Below are positions 51,482-60,671 of a stretch of 64,000 bases of DNA, piece by piece (positions within the stretch are counted from its first letter, which is position 1; every line of letters starts with the position of its first letter). This DNA comes from JAAZAI01 sp050942875 (GTDB lineage: Bacteria; Verrucomicrobiota; Kiritimatiellia; RFP12; UBA3636). Both the position numbers and the translations under genes were made by a program. Where the stretch lies: contig JBMNOD010000008.1 of the NCBI GenBank assembly GCA_050942875.1, forward strand, positions 3,468-67,467, read 5' to 3'. The notes beneath the pieces were generated by a model. It did not search any database, was not told the DNA's origin, and worked only from the letters and a program-made list of their open reading frames with translations.

Positions 51482-52526
51482 GTTGTTTTCCCTTGGGGTT
51501 TTCGACATTTGAAAAGGCGTCGTAAGAGGCCATGACGCGGTCGGCCAGTTTTTGTTTCTCGGCTCCCCGGAGGCCCCGGCGGATCGCCAGCCCATGCACC
51601 AGGGTGCCGAGCACCGCGGGCCGGGGGCTGGTCATCGGGCGCAGCCCCGGCGCAAGGGCGCGAACCCTCTGGCAGACGCGATCCCAGTAGATCGCGCATC
51701 GCGTCGCGATCGAACCCGTGCCGACCAGTGCGGCGTCGCTCGCGGCGAGGCCGGACGCCGCCAGCGCGTCGGCCAGCGTCTCGGCCAGCGCGTCGGCCGC
51801 CGAGAGCAGGATCGCCTGCGCGACCGCGTCGCCCTGGACCGCCTCCTTCTCGACGAGGATCGCAAGCGAAGCCAGCAGGGAGCGGTCGAGCGGCTGCAGC
51901 GACAGCGCGACCGCCTCCGGCACGGACGAAATGTTCAGTGCGTTGAAGACGGCGTGCCGCAGCGAGGTGGCCCGGCGGGGCGACCAGTGCGCGGCGGCGG
52001 CGGCGCGGAACGCCGCCAGTCCGATCTGATAGGCGCCGCCGTGATCCCCCAGCAACGGGCCGTAGCCGTCGTAACACAGGTCGATGCCCCGGGCGGGCAG
52101 AAAGACGTGGACGTAGGCGCCGGTTCCGCTCAACGCCACGATCCCCTCGTCCAGTCCATGCATGGCCAGCGCCGCCATCGTCTCCGAGATGTCCTCCAAA
52201 CCGGAGATCTGGCGTTCCGCCAATGCGCCCGCCGCCACGAACGCCTTGCGGCGCGGCGCGGGATCCGTCACGCGGCATGGCATCGGCCTGCCCCGCGCAA
52301 CGAGCTGGGGGACGCCCGTCAGGAAGACGTCGAAACAGGCGTCGTCTTCCGAAAGGCCGACGAGCGCGGCGCGGATCGACTCCCGGATCACCTCCGCCGA
52401 CCGGCCGCTGACCCCGGGGCGACGATGCGAACCCCGGGACAGCACCGCGCCGGTGGCGTCCGCGACGACGGCGTCGCATTTCGTCCCGCCGCTGTCCACG
52501 GCCAAGAACAGGCGCCGGTCATCCAT
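51468..52526 (-). CDS. BadF/BcrA-type sugar kinase (GlcNAc kinase-like)
   Basis: 352 aa ASKHA-fold ATPase. Phosphate-1 loop is AVDSGGTKCDAVV at residues 9-21, the second phosphate motif is VALSGTGAYVHV, and ALVGTGSI gives the adenosine motif. These match the N-acetylglucosamine kinase-like BadF/BadG group rather than ROK kinases. With the two SIS proteins it suggests phosphorylation and further conversion of an amino sugar. Start ATG 52526 overlaps the end of a 42-codon ORF. Confidence 0.82.
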   Translation of the reverse strand: MDDRRLFLAVDSGGTKCDAVVADATGAVLSRGSHRRPGVSGRSAEVIRESIRAALVGLSEDDACFDVFLTGVPQLVARGRPMPCRVTDPAPRRKAFVAAGALAERQISGLEDISETMAALAMHGLDEGIVALSGTGAYVHVFLPARGIDLCYDGYGPLLGDHGGAYQIGLAAFRAAAAAHWSPRRATSLRHAVFNALNISSVPEAVALSLQPLDRSLLASLAILVEKEAVQGDAVAQAILLSAADALAETLADALAASGLAASDAALVGTGSIATRCAIYWDRVCQRVRALAPGLRPMTSPRPAVLGTLVHGLAIRRGLRGAEKQKLADRVMASYDAFSNVENPKGKQHVPG

Positions 52527-52647
52527 TTGCGCAGCTGGGGGAGGGGACGGCGCCCGGGGTGCCGGGTGGAACCACGAAACGCGTGGTCGCGGCGGTCGAC
52601 GCCGCGACCAGCAGGAGGAAGATCAAGGATGCGCTTGCCTTTTTCAT
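52519..52647 (-). CDS. Putative 42-aa secreted peptide, or truncated beta-helix protein start
   Basis: ATG 52647 has GAGGG 6 nt upstream and overlaps the preceding stop as ATGA. The product is a good signal peptide (ASLIFLLLVAASTAA) followed by TTRFVVPPGTPGAVPSP and a stop that overlaps the kinase start. The mature opening resembles, from memory, the start of secreted parallel beta-helix proteins of PVC bacteria, so this may be what is left of such a gene. It now bridges two coupled genes. Confidence 0.5.
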   Translation of the reverse strand: MKKASASLIFLLLVAASTAATTRFVVPPGTPGAVPSPSCANG

Positions 52648-55600
52648 CGTTTGCCCTCGGTTGTTGCATTAATGGCTTTGATTCCCTTGCGTCTTCCGCT
52701 CGGCACTTGGCAGCGCCGGGAATCGGACGTGACGGAGCCGAAGGCCACGACGTGAGACTGTACAGGCTCGGCGAGCTTGAGCCGGTAGACATGGCGCGCG
52801 TGGCCCGCGAAGGCATCGCGGAAGCGGCCGTTCTCCACGGGCGCCTTTCGATCCTCGAACAGGACGTCCGCGTCGCCCGCGACCCGCAGCCCCGTCGGCA
52901 GCGTGAAGGTGACGTCGCCGGCGTCCTGGGCGTCGATGTTGCAGGCGATGACATGCAGATGGCCGTCGTGCAGCCTGGTGATGTGGCGCATCAGCGCGGG
53001 GTCGCCGGTGGCGGAGACCGGCGCCGTCTCCTCCTCGCTGGTCAGGACGTCCGTCAGCGCGAGGATTTCGCGGTTGAGCTGGAGATAGGCCTTCCAGTTC
53101 CCGTGCGTGCCGGGCCAGCCGTAGAAGAGGCTGAACCCCGTGCAGCCCGCCGCGATGTTGCCGTAGGTCTGCGCGATCTGCTCGCCATACGTCGGTTCGC
53201 GGTAGTGCAGCGACGTGTTGTTGCCCACGATGAAATACCAGCAGGGCTTGCCTTCCGCCGCGCCCGCCCGCCACATCACGTCCGCGTGCTGGACGACGGA
53301 CTCGACCGTGCGGTTCTCGGTGTTGGTCAGATAGTCGTCGAGCATCAGGATGTCGGTTTCCAGATTGCCGTGCCGGGCGGGAATCCCGAGCACGGTGTTG
53401 TTCATCTGGGTCGGATGGTAGGGGAAGAAAGCCCGCATCTTGCGGAGGAAGTCGCGGGACCAGTCGGACGCTCTGCCCAGCTCGGGCTCGTCGAGCACCA
53501 TCTGCGTGATGACGTTGGGCGCGTCGAGGGCAAGGCGGGTCTGCTCGCAGGCCTCGTCCGTGTAGTCGTAGTACTTCGACCACAGAATGACCTTGATTCC
53601 GCGCGCGTCGGCCGCATCCAGGAAATGGCGGACCAGGGCGTTCTCCTTCTCCATCGTCGCGGGGTTGTCGCTCTCGAAGAGGATGTGCGCGAAGCGGAAG
53701 CCGTGTTTCCGGAGCAGCTCGACATGGGCGTCCATTTGCTCGGTCGTCATCCCATATCTCGCGAGGACGACGATGAAGGGCGCGAACGGCACGACCGGCT
53801 TGCCGTCGTGCATCAGGCTTCGCGAGAAATGGTTGACCTGCGCCGCGCCGGCCTTGAAGGCGCGCTTGACCAGCGGGGCGCTCGTCTGCGCCACGGTCTT
53901 GCCGTCCGGATCCACGAGCGCCAGCGTCGCGCGGTGCTCGCCTTCGGGGATGTCCCGGAGCGGGAGGGACATCGTGAATTTGGACTCGGCCTTCCGCTTC
54001 GCCACGACCGGGCCGCAGCTCAGCACGGCGGCGAGGGTCTCCGGGGCCGCCACACGCGTCTCGACGCGGAACGGCGCTTCGGCTTCCTCCATGTAGAAGC
54101 TCAAACGCCCCAGCATGGAGACGGGATCGCGCTTCTCGAGGGTGCAGAGCTGGTTCGACAGCCGCTCGCCGCCCTCCAGGATCTCGACCGCGACCTTGGG
54201 ATCGGCCAACGGCACCTCGACGGCGACGCGGTTCGCGCCCGGCTTCAGCGTCGCCTCCTGCGTCGCCGTCCGGCCGTCGGTCGTCAACGCCACGGTGACG
54301 GCGCGATCGGATGAAACGGGATTGACAATGTCAAGCGAGACGGCGGCGTCGGAGTACTCGCCGCCGGAGACGCCGATCGCCTGTGCGGCGACGAGGTCTT
54401 CGGGGAACGTCGCGAAGGGCCAGAGCTGCGGATTGGCGAACGAGGGGTAGTGGCTCTGGATGAGCGTGACGACTTCCTTCGTGGCGGAGTCGTAGCGGTG
54501 CAGGTTCACGATCCAGCGCGTCTTGATCTCGGGGTGGGCGAAGTCCGACCAGGGGATCGCGAGCGTGTAGTCGAGGCTGGACGCCTGCTCGTTGCGCGTC
54601 ACGACGCTGGTCCAGCGCCCTTCCCAGGCGGAGTCCATGCCCAGCCCCTTGTCCTCGCGGGTGTTGTCCGCATGGACGAAGAACTGGAACTGCATGAACT
54701 TCTTCCCGCTGACGAGGGGCTCGGCGAGGAATTCAACCATGTCCACCTGGGGGTCGATCGCGTCCAGGTCGGCGACATGGCAGCGGAACCCGACGTAGAC
54801 CTGCCGCTCGTCGCAGGCCAGATAGGCCTCGGTCCGGGTTTTGGGCGGCTTTTCGTTGTTGTGGAAGCGGTCGCACATCGCCGCATGGGGCGTCCAGGCA
54901 TCGAACCCCTTTGCGGGGTCGATGCCGGCGGGCAGCCTGGGCACGACGATCTCCGGCGCGCGCCCAGTCGCCGGCGGCTGCGAGCCGAAACGGGCGCGGT
55001 CCAGCGCGGAGGGTTTGTAGGGCGTGGCGAAGGTCCTGCCCGAGGCGAGCTCGTCCGCCGCGGGCGGGCTGATGAATTCCGCCTGGAGGTCGTCGATCCA
55101 CAGGGTTCCCGGCTCCTTGAATGAGATTCGGACGGGGGAGTAGACGCCCGGCCTGGGGAGATTGGTGTTGACCGTCTCGTACCGGGCCCATTCCGTTCCG
55201 ACCTTGACGACCTCGGGCCTGCCGCCGTAGCGCAGCGAGACGGGGAAGTCCGCATGGTCGGCTTTCATCCAGACGCTGAACACGCCGGCGCCGCCGACGA
55301 CGGTGCCCACGCCCCAGGGGGCGATCGACTGGGCGCCGCCGCCGGTGCGACCGTCGTTGACGAGCTTCAAGGAGAAGCGCCCGGAATGCTTTTCGACGCC
55401 GTCAAGCGCGACCGAGTCCAGAAACGTCTCGTAGGGGATGTTGGTGATCGTCGCGAGGTTGAACGACGGCGTCGAGTAATAGGGCGGGAAGCCGTCCAGC
55501 GCGTGTTCGAATCCGCTGTTGAAGACCAGGTTCGGGGAGTCGTCCGCACCGCCCTTGACCGTGAACAGGCCGAAGTTGTCGATGGACATGTCAACCCGGT

Positions 55601-56177
55601 AGCTGAAGACGCGCAGCGGCTCGTATGTGCCGTCGGGCTGCTGCTTCAGGTTGAAGACGCGCGTGGCCGCCTCCTTGCCGTTGACGCGGAAGACGTACTT
55701 GGCGGCGCCCGGCTCGGCTTTGCGCGTCAAGCTGACGGCGACGGGCTTGCCGAACTGGAAGCCCTCGACGGGGCCGGTCAGCCCCGTCCCGCTGGATTCC
55801 TTCGGGGATCTGGCGACCCAGTACCGCCCCTTGTCCGTGAGGGCGAAGAGGAAGCCCTCGAGGGAGAAGCCGCAGAAGGAATTTCCCGGGACGTTGTCGT
55901 CGCCAGGCGAGTTGACGGTGACGTCCATTTCCGCATGGAACTCCGCCGGCGTGTCCCGCCGCATCCGCAGCTCGCCGCCCCGGGGGAAATGGACCTGGCC
56001 GTCCGCGGAGAGGATTCGGCCGTTCCATTCCTTCCCGACGACCCAGTTTTCGGCGAAGGTCTCCTTCGCGTCGAAGGCGTCCTGGAAGACGGGCGTTCCG
56101 CGCTCCTGGGCGCAGGCCGGCAGCGCCAGAAGCGCGGCCGCAAATGAAATCGCGAGTTGTCTGAACCAATTTCCCAC
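52644..56177 (-). CDS. Large secreted multidomain protein, paralogue of the 29271-32699 product
   Basis: 1177 aa. Signal peptide to about residue 24 (ALPACAQ). Domain order matches the 1142-aa protein: DUF1080-like jelly roll (FQDAFDAKETFAENWVVG), CBM4/9-like module starting NLVFNSGFEHALDG, CBM9-like module (TRTEAYLACDERQVYVGFRC), Ig-like strands, then the TIM-barrel-like domain with MVLDEPELG, MNNTVLGIPARHGNLETD and ILMLDDYLTNTENRTV. Conserved acidic residues in both proteins argue for an enzyme. It probably acts outside the cytoplasm on the glycan imported by the ABC system. Confidence 0.74.
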   Translation of the reverse strand: MGNWFRQLAISFAAALLALPACAQERGTPVFQDAFDAKETFAENWVVGKEWNGRILSADGQVHFPRGGELRMRRDTPAEFHAEMDVTVNSPGDDNVPGNSFCGFSLEGFLFALTDKGRYWVARSPKESSGTGLTGPVEGFQFGKPVAVSLTRKAEPGAAKYVFRVNGKEAATRVFNLKQQPDGTYEPLRVFSYRVDMSIDNFGLFTVKGGADDSPNLVFNSGFEHALDGFPPYYSTPSFNLATITNIPYETFLDSVALDGVEKHSGRFSLKLVNDGRTGGGAQSIAPWGVGTVVGGAGVFSVWMKADHADFPVSLRYGGRPEVVKVGTEWARYETVNTNLPRPGVYSPVRISFKEPGTLWIDDLQAEFISPPAADELASGRTFATPYKPSALDRARFGSQPPATGRAPEIVVPRLPAGIDPAKGFDAWTPHAAMCDRFHNNEKPPKTRTEAYLACDERQVYVGFRCHVADLDAIDPQVDMVEFLAEPLVSGKKFMQFQFFVHADNTREDKGLGMDSAWEGRWTSVVTRNEQASSLDYTLAIPWSDFAHPEIKTRWIVNLHRYDSATKEVVTLIQSHYPSFANPQLWPFATFPEDLVAAQAIGVSGGEYSDAAVSLDIVNPVSSDRAVTVALTTDGRTATQEATLKPGANRVAVEVPLADPKVAVEILEGGERLSNQLCTLEKRDPVSMLGRLSFYMEEAEAPFRVETRVAAPETLAAVLSCGPVVAKRKAESKFTMSLPLRDIPEGEHRATLALVDPDGKTVAQTSAPLVKRAFKAGAAQVNHFSRSLMHDGKPVVPFAPFIVVLARYGMTTEQMDAHVELLRKHGFRFAHILFESDNPATMEKENALVRHFLDAADARGIKVILWSKYYDYTDEACEQTRLALDAPNVITQMVLDEPELGRASDWSRDFLRKMRAFFPYHPTQMNNTVLGIPARHGNLETDILMLDDYLTNTENRTVESVVQHADVMWRAGAAEGKPCWYFIVGNNTSLHYREPTYGEQIAQTYGNIAAGCTGFSLFYGWPGTHGNWKAYLQLNREILALTDVLTSEEETAPVSATGDPALMRHITRLHDGHLHVIACNIDAQDAGDVTFTLPTGLRVAGDADVLFEDRKAPVENGRFRDAFAGHARHVYRLKLAEPVQSHVVAFGSVTSDSRRCQVPSGRRKGIKAINATTEGKR

Positions 56178-56193
56178 TTTCCACCTCTTGCGG

Positions 56194-58419
56194 CTAGTCC
56201 GTCCAGAAGATCCGGGTTTCGTGACGCTTCAGCGTGAGCGTCACCCGTCCTTTCGCATCGCTTTCCAACGTGGAGCCATCGAGCGCGTCGACAAGCGTGC
56301 CGACTGTCGGCAGCGCCAGCGTCTTCACGCCGGCGGACGACGATGAAACGGCCAGCATGGAGCGGTTGGCGTAGATCACGTCGCCGTCTTCCGCGTAGAT
56401 GTGGACGCCGGCCCGGCGCAGCAGCTCGCGCAGCAAATTCGTCGGGAGGCACGGCGCCGAGGAGAAGACGGACGTCCATTCCGGATGCCGCTTGCGGGCG
56501 AGGCCGACGGCGCCCGAGCGGAGGAAGCCGAGGGGCTCGGCGTCGGCATCGGCCACGGCGAGCATCGACGGCTTGACGCCCACGTCGATGTGAAGCCAGC
56601 CGTACCGGACGTCTTCGCCGTTCGGCATCAGCCCGGTCCGCCCGGGATCGACCCAGACGGTCAGGGGCTGGTTCGCCGGCGCCTCTTCAAGGGACATGCC
56701 GACCAGCGCGCTCGCCGTCGTCGCCGAGAACGTCCGTCGGCCCCCGCGGTCGTCGAGCAGGCCGGCCGCATAGCAGAAGAACAGCGTCCTGCCGCCGGAC
56801 TTCAGCTTCTCGACGCCCGCCAGCGTCTCCGCGTCCACGCGGAAGAGGTTGAGAAAGACGATGGCCTTGAAGCGCGATGTGTCCTCGTTATGCAGGAACG
56901 ACTGGAGCTCGAAGAACTCGAACGGCGCGCCGACGGGGAAGAACGCGCCGTGGCTCTCCGTCAAAAGCATGCTGTGGAACAGCGCGTTGCAGCGCTGGGC
57001 CGACATGCTGCGCTCGTCGATGACGACGGCGACCTCGGCGACCGGCGAGCGATCGCGTTTCAGGGCCTCGAGCCCCACGCGCTGAAGCTGGTTCACGATC
57101 GCGTGTCGATAGGGGGCCTGGAACCATTTTGCGCCCAGGCTGTACCACCAGAGCTGCTGGCCGTGGGAGAGGACCTGCGCGAAGCTGCTTCGGAAGAACA
57201 TCTCGTCGTGCCAGGCGTCCCGGGTGCAGAACGAGGCGCCGGCGACGCCGACGCCCGCAGGCCGATGATCGTCCTCCAGGAACACGAGCTTGTTGTGGCT
57301 CGCCGCCGAGTTGGCGAACGGCCCCATGACCATGCTGGCCGTGAACGGCCTCTCGTCCGCGCGGAAGAAGTATTCGCACGGACTGCAGAAGAAGTCGATG
57401 TCGTCGCTTTCCAGGAGCTTGCCGACCGCCAGATGCCCGCACTGGGAGAGATTCTGAAGGCGGCTGAGGCCAAGCGAGTAGCCGTAGAAGAAGCCGATCA
57501 GCTTGGGGCTGTCGGCCGTTGCGGCGCGGATGGCGCGGGCGAAGCCGAGGATGATCTGCGCGACGCGGTCGTTGAGCCAAAGCGAGAATTCCTCGACGCG
57601 CCGGGAGACGTCGTTCGCCGGATCGAGAAACTCGCCGTGATCCGACGCCAGGCAGTCGGCGGGCAGCGGCACGGGGTTCTCGGGGCAGTCGACGCCGCGG
57701 GCGCGGAGGTGGTCGCGGAAGGCTTTTTGGGTCGGCGCGCTGAAGTCGCACGTCGCCTCGGGCGCGAAGGTCCGCAGGAACCACTCGTTGGTGTTGAGGG
57801 CGCAGGGCAGCCAGCCGTAAACGCGGCCGGCGTAGTCGCTGGCGCGCACGTGCGCGACCATGGCCTTCAGGCAGTCGATCGCGTGCGTGTCCCAGAACGG
57901 GTCGCCCACCGAAATCGCCAACGTGGATTGATGCCTCGCATGCTGGGTGGCATGGCGGTCTTTCGCCACGTCGGCGGCGAGGCAGGCGTCCACCACGGCG
58001 CCCCACGGGTTGCGGAACTCGATCAGGTTCGTCGTGCGGCCCTCGGCGTCGGCCGCCTGCTCGACATGCCATGCGGGCGTGAAGACCGCGGCCTGGATGC
58101 GGATCACCACGGCGGCTTTCGGGCTTCCGGGGGGCGTGTGCGCGTCGTAGAGCCGCAGCACCGTCCGGATGCGCGTGTCCATGTCCGTGAAGTCGTAGTC
58201 CCCCGGGCCTTTCCAATCCGGGAAAACCGGCACCCAGCAGAGCATGACGCCCTGCTTCGCCATGGCCGGAATCTCGATCTCGGCCGAGTCGAGCAGCGTC
58301 TGCAAATCAGGGCTCTCGTTGATCTTGAAGCACGTGAACGGCTGGACGGCATCGTCGATGAACAGGCTCATGCCGCCATGATGCCTGCCGACCCGGACGC
58401 GATGTTCCTTTGAAGTCAT
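56194..58419 (-). CDS. GH42-like (beta-galactosidase-like) protein
   Basis: 741 aa, no signal peptide. The barrel start PDWKGPGDYDFTDMDTRI and WLPCALNTNEWFLRTF resemble GH42/GH14-like enzymes. AFRDHLRARGVDCPENP and the later VAVVIDERSM and FKAIVFLNLFRVDAETL segments fit the GH42 trimerisation (amidotransferase-like) domain, and a short beta domain closes the protein. Canonical NEP-type acid/base is not evident. ATG 58419 with AAAGGA 6 nt upstream; the frame is open upstream only as a shadow of the isomerase gene, whose stop lies 2 bp away. Probably an intracellular glycosidase for imported oligosaccharides. Confidence 0.62.
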   Translation of the reverse strand: MTSKEHRVRVGRHHGGMSLFIDDAVQPFTCFKINESPDLQTLLDSAEIEIPAMAKQGVMLCWVPVFPDWKGPGDYDFTDMDTRIRTVLRLYDAHTPPGSPKAAVVIRIQAAVFTPAWHVEQAADAEGRTTNLIEFRNPWGAVVDACLAADVAKDRHATQHARHQSTLAISVGDPFWDTHAIDCLKAMVAHVRASDYAGRVYGWLPCALNTNEWFLRTFAPEATCDFSAPTQKAFRDHLRARGVDCPENPVPLPADCLASDHGEFLDPANDVSRRVEEFSLWLNDRVAQIILGFARAIRAATADSPKLIGFFYGYSLGLSRLQNLSQCGHLAVGKLLESDDIDFFCSPCEYFFRADERPFTASMVMGPFANSAASHNKLVFLEDDHRPAGVGVAGASFCTRDAWHDEMFFRSSFAQVLSHGQQLWWYSLGAKWFQAPYRHAIVNQLQRVGLEALKRDRSPVAEVAVVIDERSMSAQRCNALFHSMLLTESHGAFFPVGAPFEFFELQSFLHNEDTSRFKAIVFLNLFRVDAETLAGVEKLKSGGRTLFFCYAAGLLDDRGGRRTFSATTASALVGMSLEEAPANQPLTVWVDPGRTGLMPNGEDVRYGWLHIDVGVKPSMLAVADADAEPLGFLRSGAVGLARKRHPEWTSVFSSAPCLPTNLLRELLRRAGVHIYAEDGDVIYANRSMLAVSSSSAGVKTLALPTVGTLVDALDGSTLESDAKGRVTLTLKRHETRIFWTD

Positions 58420-58421
58420 GA

Positions 58422-59390
58422 TTATCCTTTCTGTTCCAGAAACAGCCGCCAATTGCGGGCGTTGGTCGCATAGTCGCCTTGCTCGAAGGTGATCTCGCCG
58501 GCATAGCCGATGTCCCGCATCGCCCGGATCGCGGCCAGCCAGTCGATCGTGCCGATCCCGACGGGGTTGTGCCGGTCGCGGTCGGCGAAGTTGTCGTGGA
58601 AATGCGTCTCCAGGAAATGCGGGCCGCAACGGCGGATCATGTCCGCCACGTCGAGATCGTTCATGTGGCAGTGCCCCGAATCGATGCAGATGCCGAAGTT
58701 GGGCGCGCCCACCGCGCGGATCAAGTCGATGAGGGATTCCGCCCGCGTGTTCACGTCGTAAAGTTCGGAGCAGGCGGTCTCCACGCTCACGGCGATGCCG
58801 CGTTTCGCAGCCTCCGCGCAAAGATGCCGGTACGAAGCGATGCTGTCCGGGAGCACGCGATCCCTGCCATAGAGCTCGCGCACGCGATCCGCGTACTCGG
58901 CGTAGGGGATCGTTCCCGCCGCGAGCAACTCGGCCGGCGTCGGACGCCGCTTCGCATGGACCGCCTGCGGCACGGCGATGCCTCCGACATGGGTCGTCAC
59001 GCGCTTGAGGCCGACGAGCGCGGCCATGTCGAGGATCTTCTCGTGCGTTTCGAAAATCGCCTCCAGGGGGAAGCCCGGCTCCGGGAGCAGGTTGAGGAAA
59101 TGGGAGGAAGGGATGTCGAGCCCGTTCCCGCGCACGATCTTCGCCACTTCGAGCAAGTCGGCGTCCGGACGGCGCACGATCAGGCACGCGTCCTCGCGGA
59201 AGAGGACGTCCCGCTCGTCGCAGACGGCGTCAACGGGCTCGACGGTGAAGAAAATGTTGTTGAAGTAGACGCCGACGTAGTCCAGCGCCTTCATCTCGCG
59301 GCACTGGCGGTCGAGGACGTCCAGGGCCGCCACGTCGATGTTCAACGTGCCGACGAGACGGTTGAGATCGGGTTGCTTGTCATTGCGCAT
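58422..59390 (-). CDS. Sugar phosphate isomerase/epimerase (xylose isomerase-like TIM barrel)
   Basis: 322 aa, AP-endonuclease-2 superfamily. Metal-ligand positions are visible: VTTHVGG, VSVETACSELYD (Glu), GICIDSGHCHMNDLD (Asp, His), ETHFHDNF (His) and GEITFEQGDY (Glu). These proteins isomerise or epimerise free or phosphorylated sugars. ATG 59390 is preceded by AAGGGGGG. First gene of the long minus-strand set, downstream of the promoter at 59436-59464. Confidence 0.82.
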   Translation of the reverse strand: MRNDKQPDLNRLVGTLNIDVAALDVLDRQCREMKALDYVGVYFNNIFFTVEPVDAVCDERDVLFREDACLIVRRPDADLLEVAKIVRGNGLDIPSSHFLNLLPEPGFPLEAIFETHEKILDMAALVGLKRVTTHVGGIAVPQAVHAKRRPTPAELLAAGTIPYAEYADRVRELYGRDRVLPDSIASYRHLCAEAAKRGIAVSVETACSELYDVNTRAESLIDLIRAVGAPNFGICIDSGHCHMNDLDVADMIRRCGPHFLETHFHDNFADRDRHNPVGIGTIDWLAAIRAMRDIGYAGEITFEQGDYATNARNWRLFLEQKG

Positions 59391-59435
59391 GGGAATTCCC
59401 CCCTTGGACCTCCGACAGAAAATCAATACGTGATG

Positions 59436-59464
59436 AGCTTAGCAGACGACATGCGCCAATGCAA
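59436..59464 (-). promoter_or_regulatory. Promoter of the minus-strand carbohydrate operon
   Basis: Minus strand: -35 TTGCAT (59464-59459), 17-bp spacer, -10 TAAGCT (59441-59436). The only good promoter seen upstream of the eleven minus-strand genes, just after the LacI gene, which suggests LacI-type control. Confidence 0.5.
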
Positions 59465-59495
59465 GCAAAAACACCGGGCGCCGGCGTGCCCGCGC

Positions 59496-60563
59496 TCACG
59501 TCCTCTCCTTCTTCCCCTCCTTCCGGGGCGGCGCGCAGGATTCCGGCGCCTCCAAAACCGATTGGATCAGAACCGGAGGCAACGGGCCGGCGCCTCCGCG
59601 AATGCGCTGCACCAGCATGGCGGCGGACTGGCGCCCGATCTCATGTTCAGAGAACGTCAATGTCGTCAGGGTGATGCCGGTGACGTTGTTGACCCGGTCC
59701 CCCTGGGTGATGATCGAAAGATCGTCCGGAATGCGCAACCCCAGCGTCAGCGCGGCCGTCATCAACGGCAGCGCGGTCGAAACCGACGCGACGACCGCCG
59801 TCGGGCGCCTCGGCTTCGACAGCACGTCAACCCATCGGCCCACACGATCCGAGCGCTCCACCCGGTCCGACTCGCGGATCACGCGGGGCGCCAGCCCGGC
59901 GTCGGACATCCGCCGGCAATAGCCGTCCTCGAATTCGACGATTCCGTAATGTCCGGCCGACTTCGACAGGGAGCCGAACGTGTAGTCGGCGAAGGCGATT
60001 CGCCGGTGCCCCAATCCAAGCAGATGATCCACCGCCTTGCGCGCCGCATCCGCCTCGTCCAAGTACACGCAGTCGCGCTCGAGCTTGGAGCGGATCCAGA
60101 CGCATGGCAGACGGCTCGCCGCAATGCGGTCGACCATGTCGGGCGGGATGTGCGTCGCAATCGCCACCAGCAGGCCGTCCGCAGTCCATTCGCGCAACAG
60201 TTTGGGGACCAGCGAAGCATCCTCCAGCGTCTCGTTCGGCAGCCGGGCGACGTTCAAATGCATGTCATGCTCGGCGAGCGCGTCGCAAATCCCCTCGATG
60301 GCGGCCTGGTGCAGCAGCGTCGTGTCCGGATGCGCGCTCATCAGCAAGGTGATGCAATCAAACCGTCCGCTTCGCATGGCGCGGGCGGATGAATTCCGCC
60401 GGTAGCCAAGACGCCTCGCCGTCTCCTTCACCAACCGGCACGTCTCCTCGCGGTACCGCTGCTCCCGGCCACCCAGAATGTGAATGACCGACGACAACGA
60501 CAACCCGCAGGCCTTCGCCACATCCTTGACCGTCGCCGTCTTGTTCCTGGCCGTTGGCTTCAT
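59496..60563 (-). CDS. LacI-family transcriptional regulator
   Basis: 355 aa. N-terminal helix-turn-helix TVKDVAKACGLSLSSVIHIL with hinge region RLGYRRNSSARAM, then a periplasmic-binding-protein-like effector domain (ITLLMSAHPDTTLLHQAAIEG, GHRRIAFADYTFG, IPDDLSIITQGD). It should sense a sugar from the adjacent pathway and repress the downstream operon. An inverted repeat at 60636-60666, 73 bp upstream, is a candidate autoregulatory site. Confidence 0.92.
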   Translation of the reverse strand: MKPTARNKTATVKDVAKACGLSLSSVIHILGGREQRYREETCRLVKETARRLGYRRNSSARAMRSGRFDCITLLMSAHPDTTLLHQAAIEGICDALAEHDMHLNVARLPNETLEDASLVPKLLREWTADGLLVAIATHIPPDMVDRIAASRLPCVWIRSKLERDCVYLDEADAARKAVDHLLGLGHRRIAFADYTFGSLSKSAGHYGIVEFEDGYCRRMSDAGLAPRVIRESDRVERSDRVGRWVDVLSKPRRPTAVVASVSTALPLMTAALTLGLRIPDDLSIITQGDRVNNVTGITLTTLTFSEHEIGRQSAAMLVQRIRGGAGPLPPVLIQSVLEAPESCAPPRKEGKKERT

Positions 60564-60635
60564 CCTTGTCCTCCTGCCGCATCCAAACCCGAATCACTCG
60601 ACCCGGAAACATCTTCGAAACAGAAACAAAATAAT

Positions 60636-60666
60636 TGTCCGACAGTCTACAAGTGTTTGTCGGACA
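60636..60666. promoter_or_regulatory. Inverted repeat upstream of lacI-type gene (candidate operator)
   Basis: Perfect 9-bp arms TGTCCGACA (60636-60644) and TGTCGGACA (60658-60666), 13 bp apart, in an AT-rich stretch. GGACATGTCC follows at 60662-60671. Spacing is wider than a classical LacI operator, so two half-sites or another protein are possible. Confidence 0.45.
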
Positions 60667-60671
60667 TGTCC

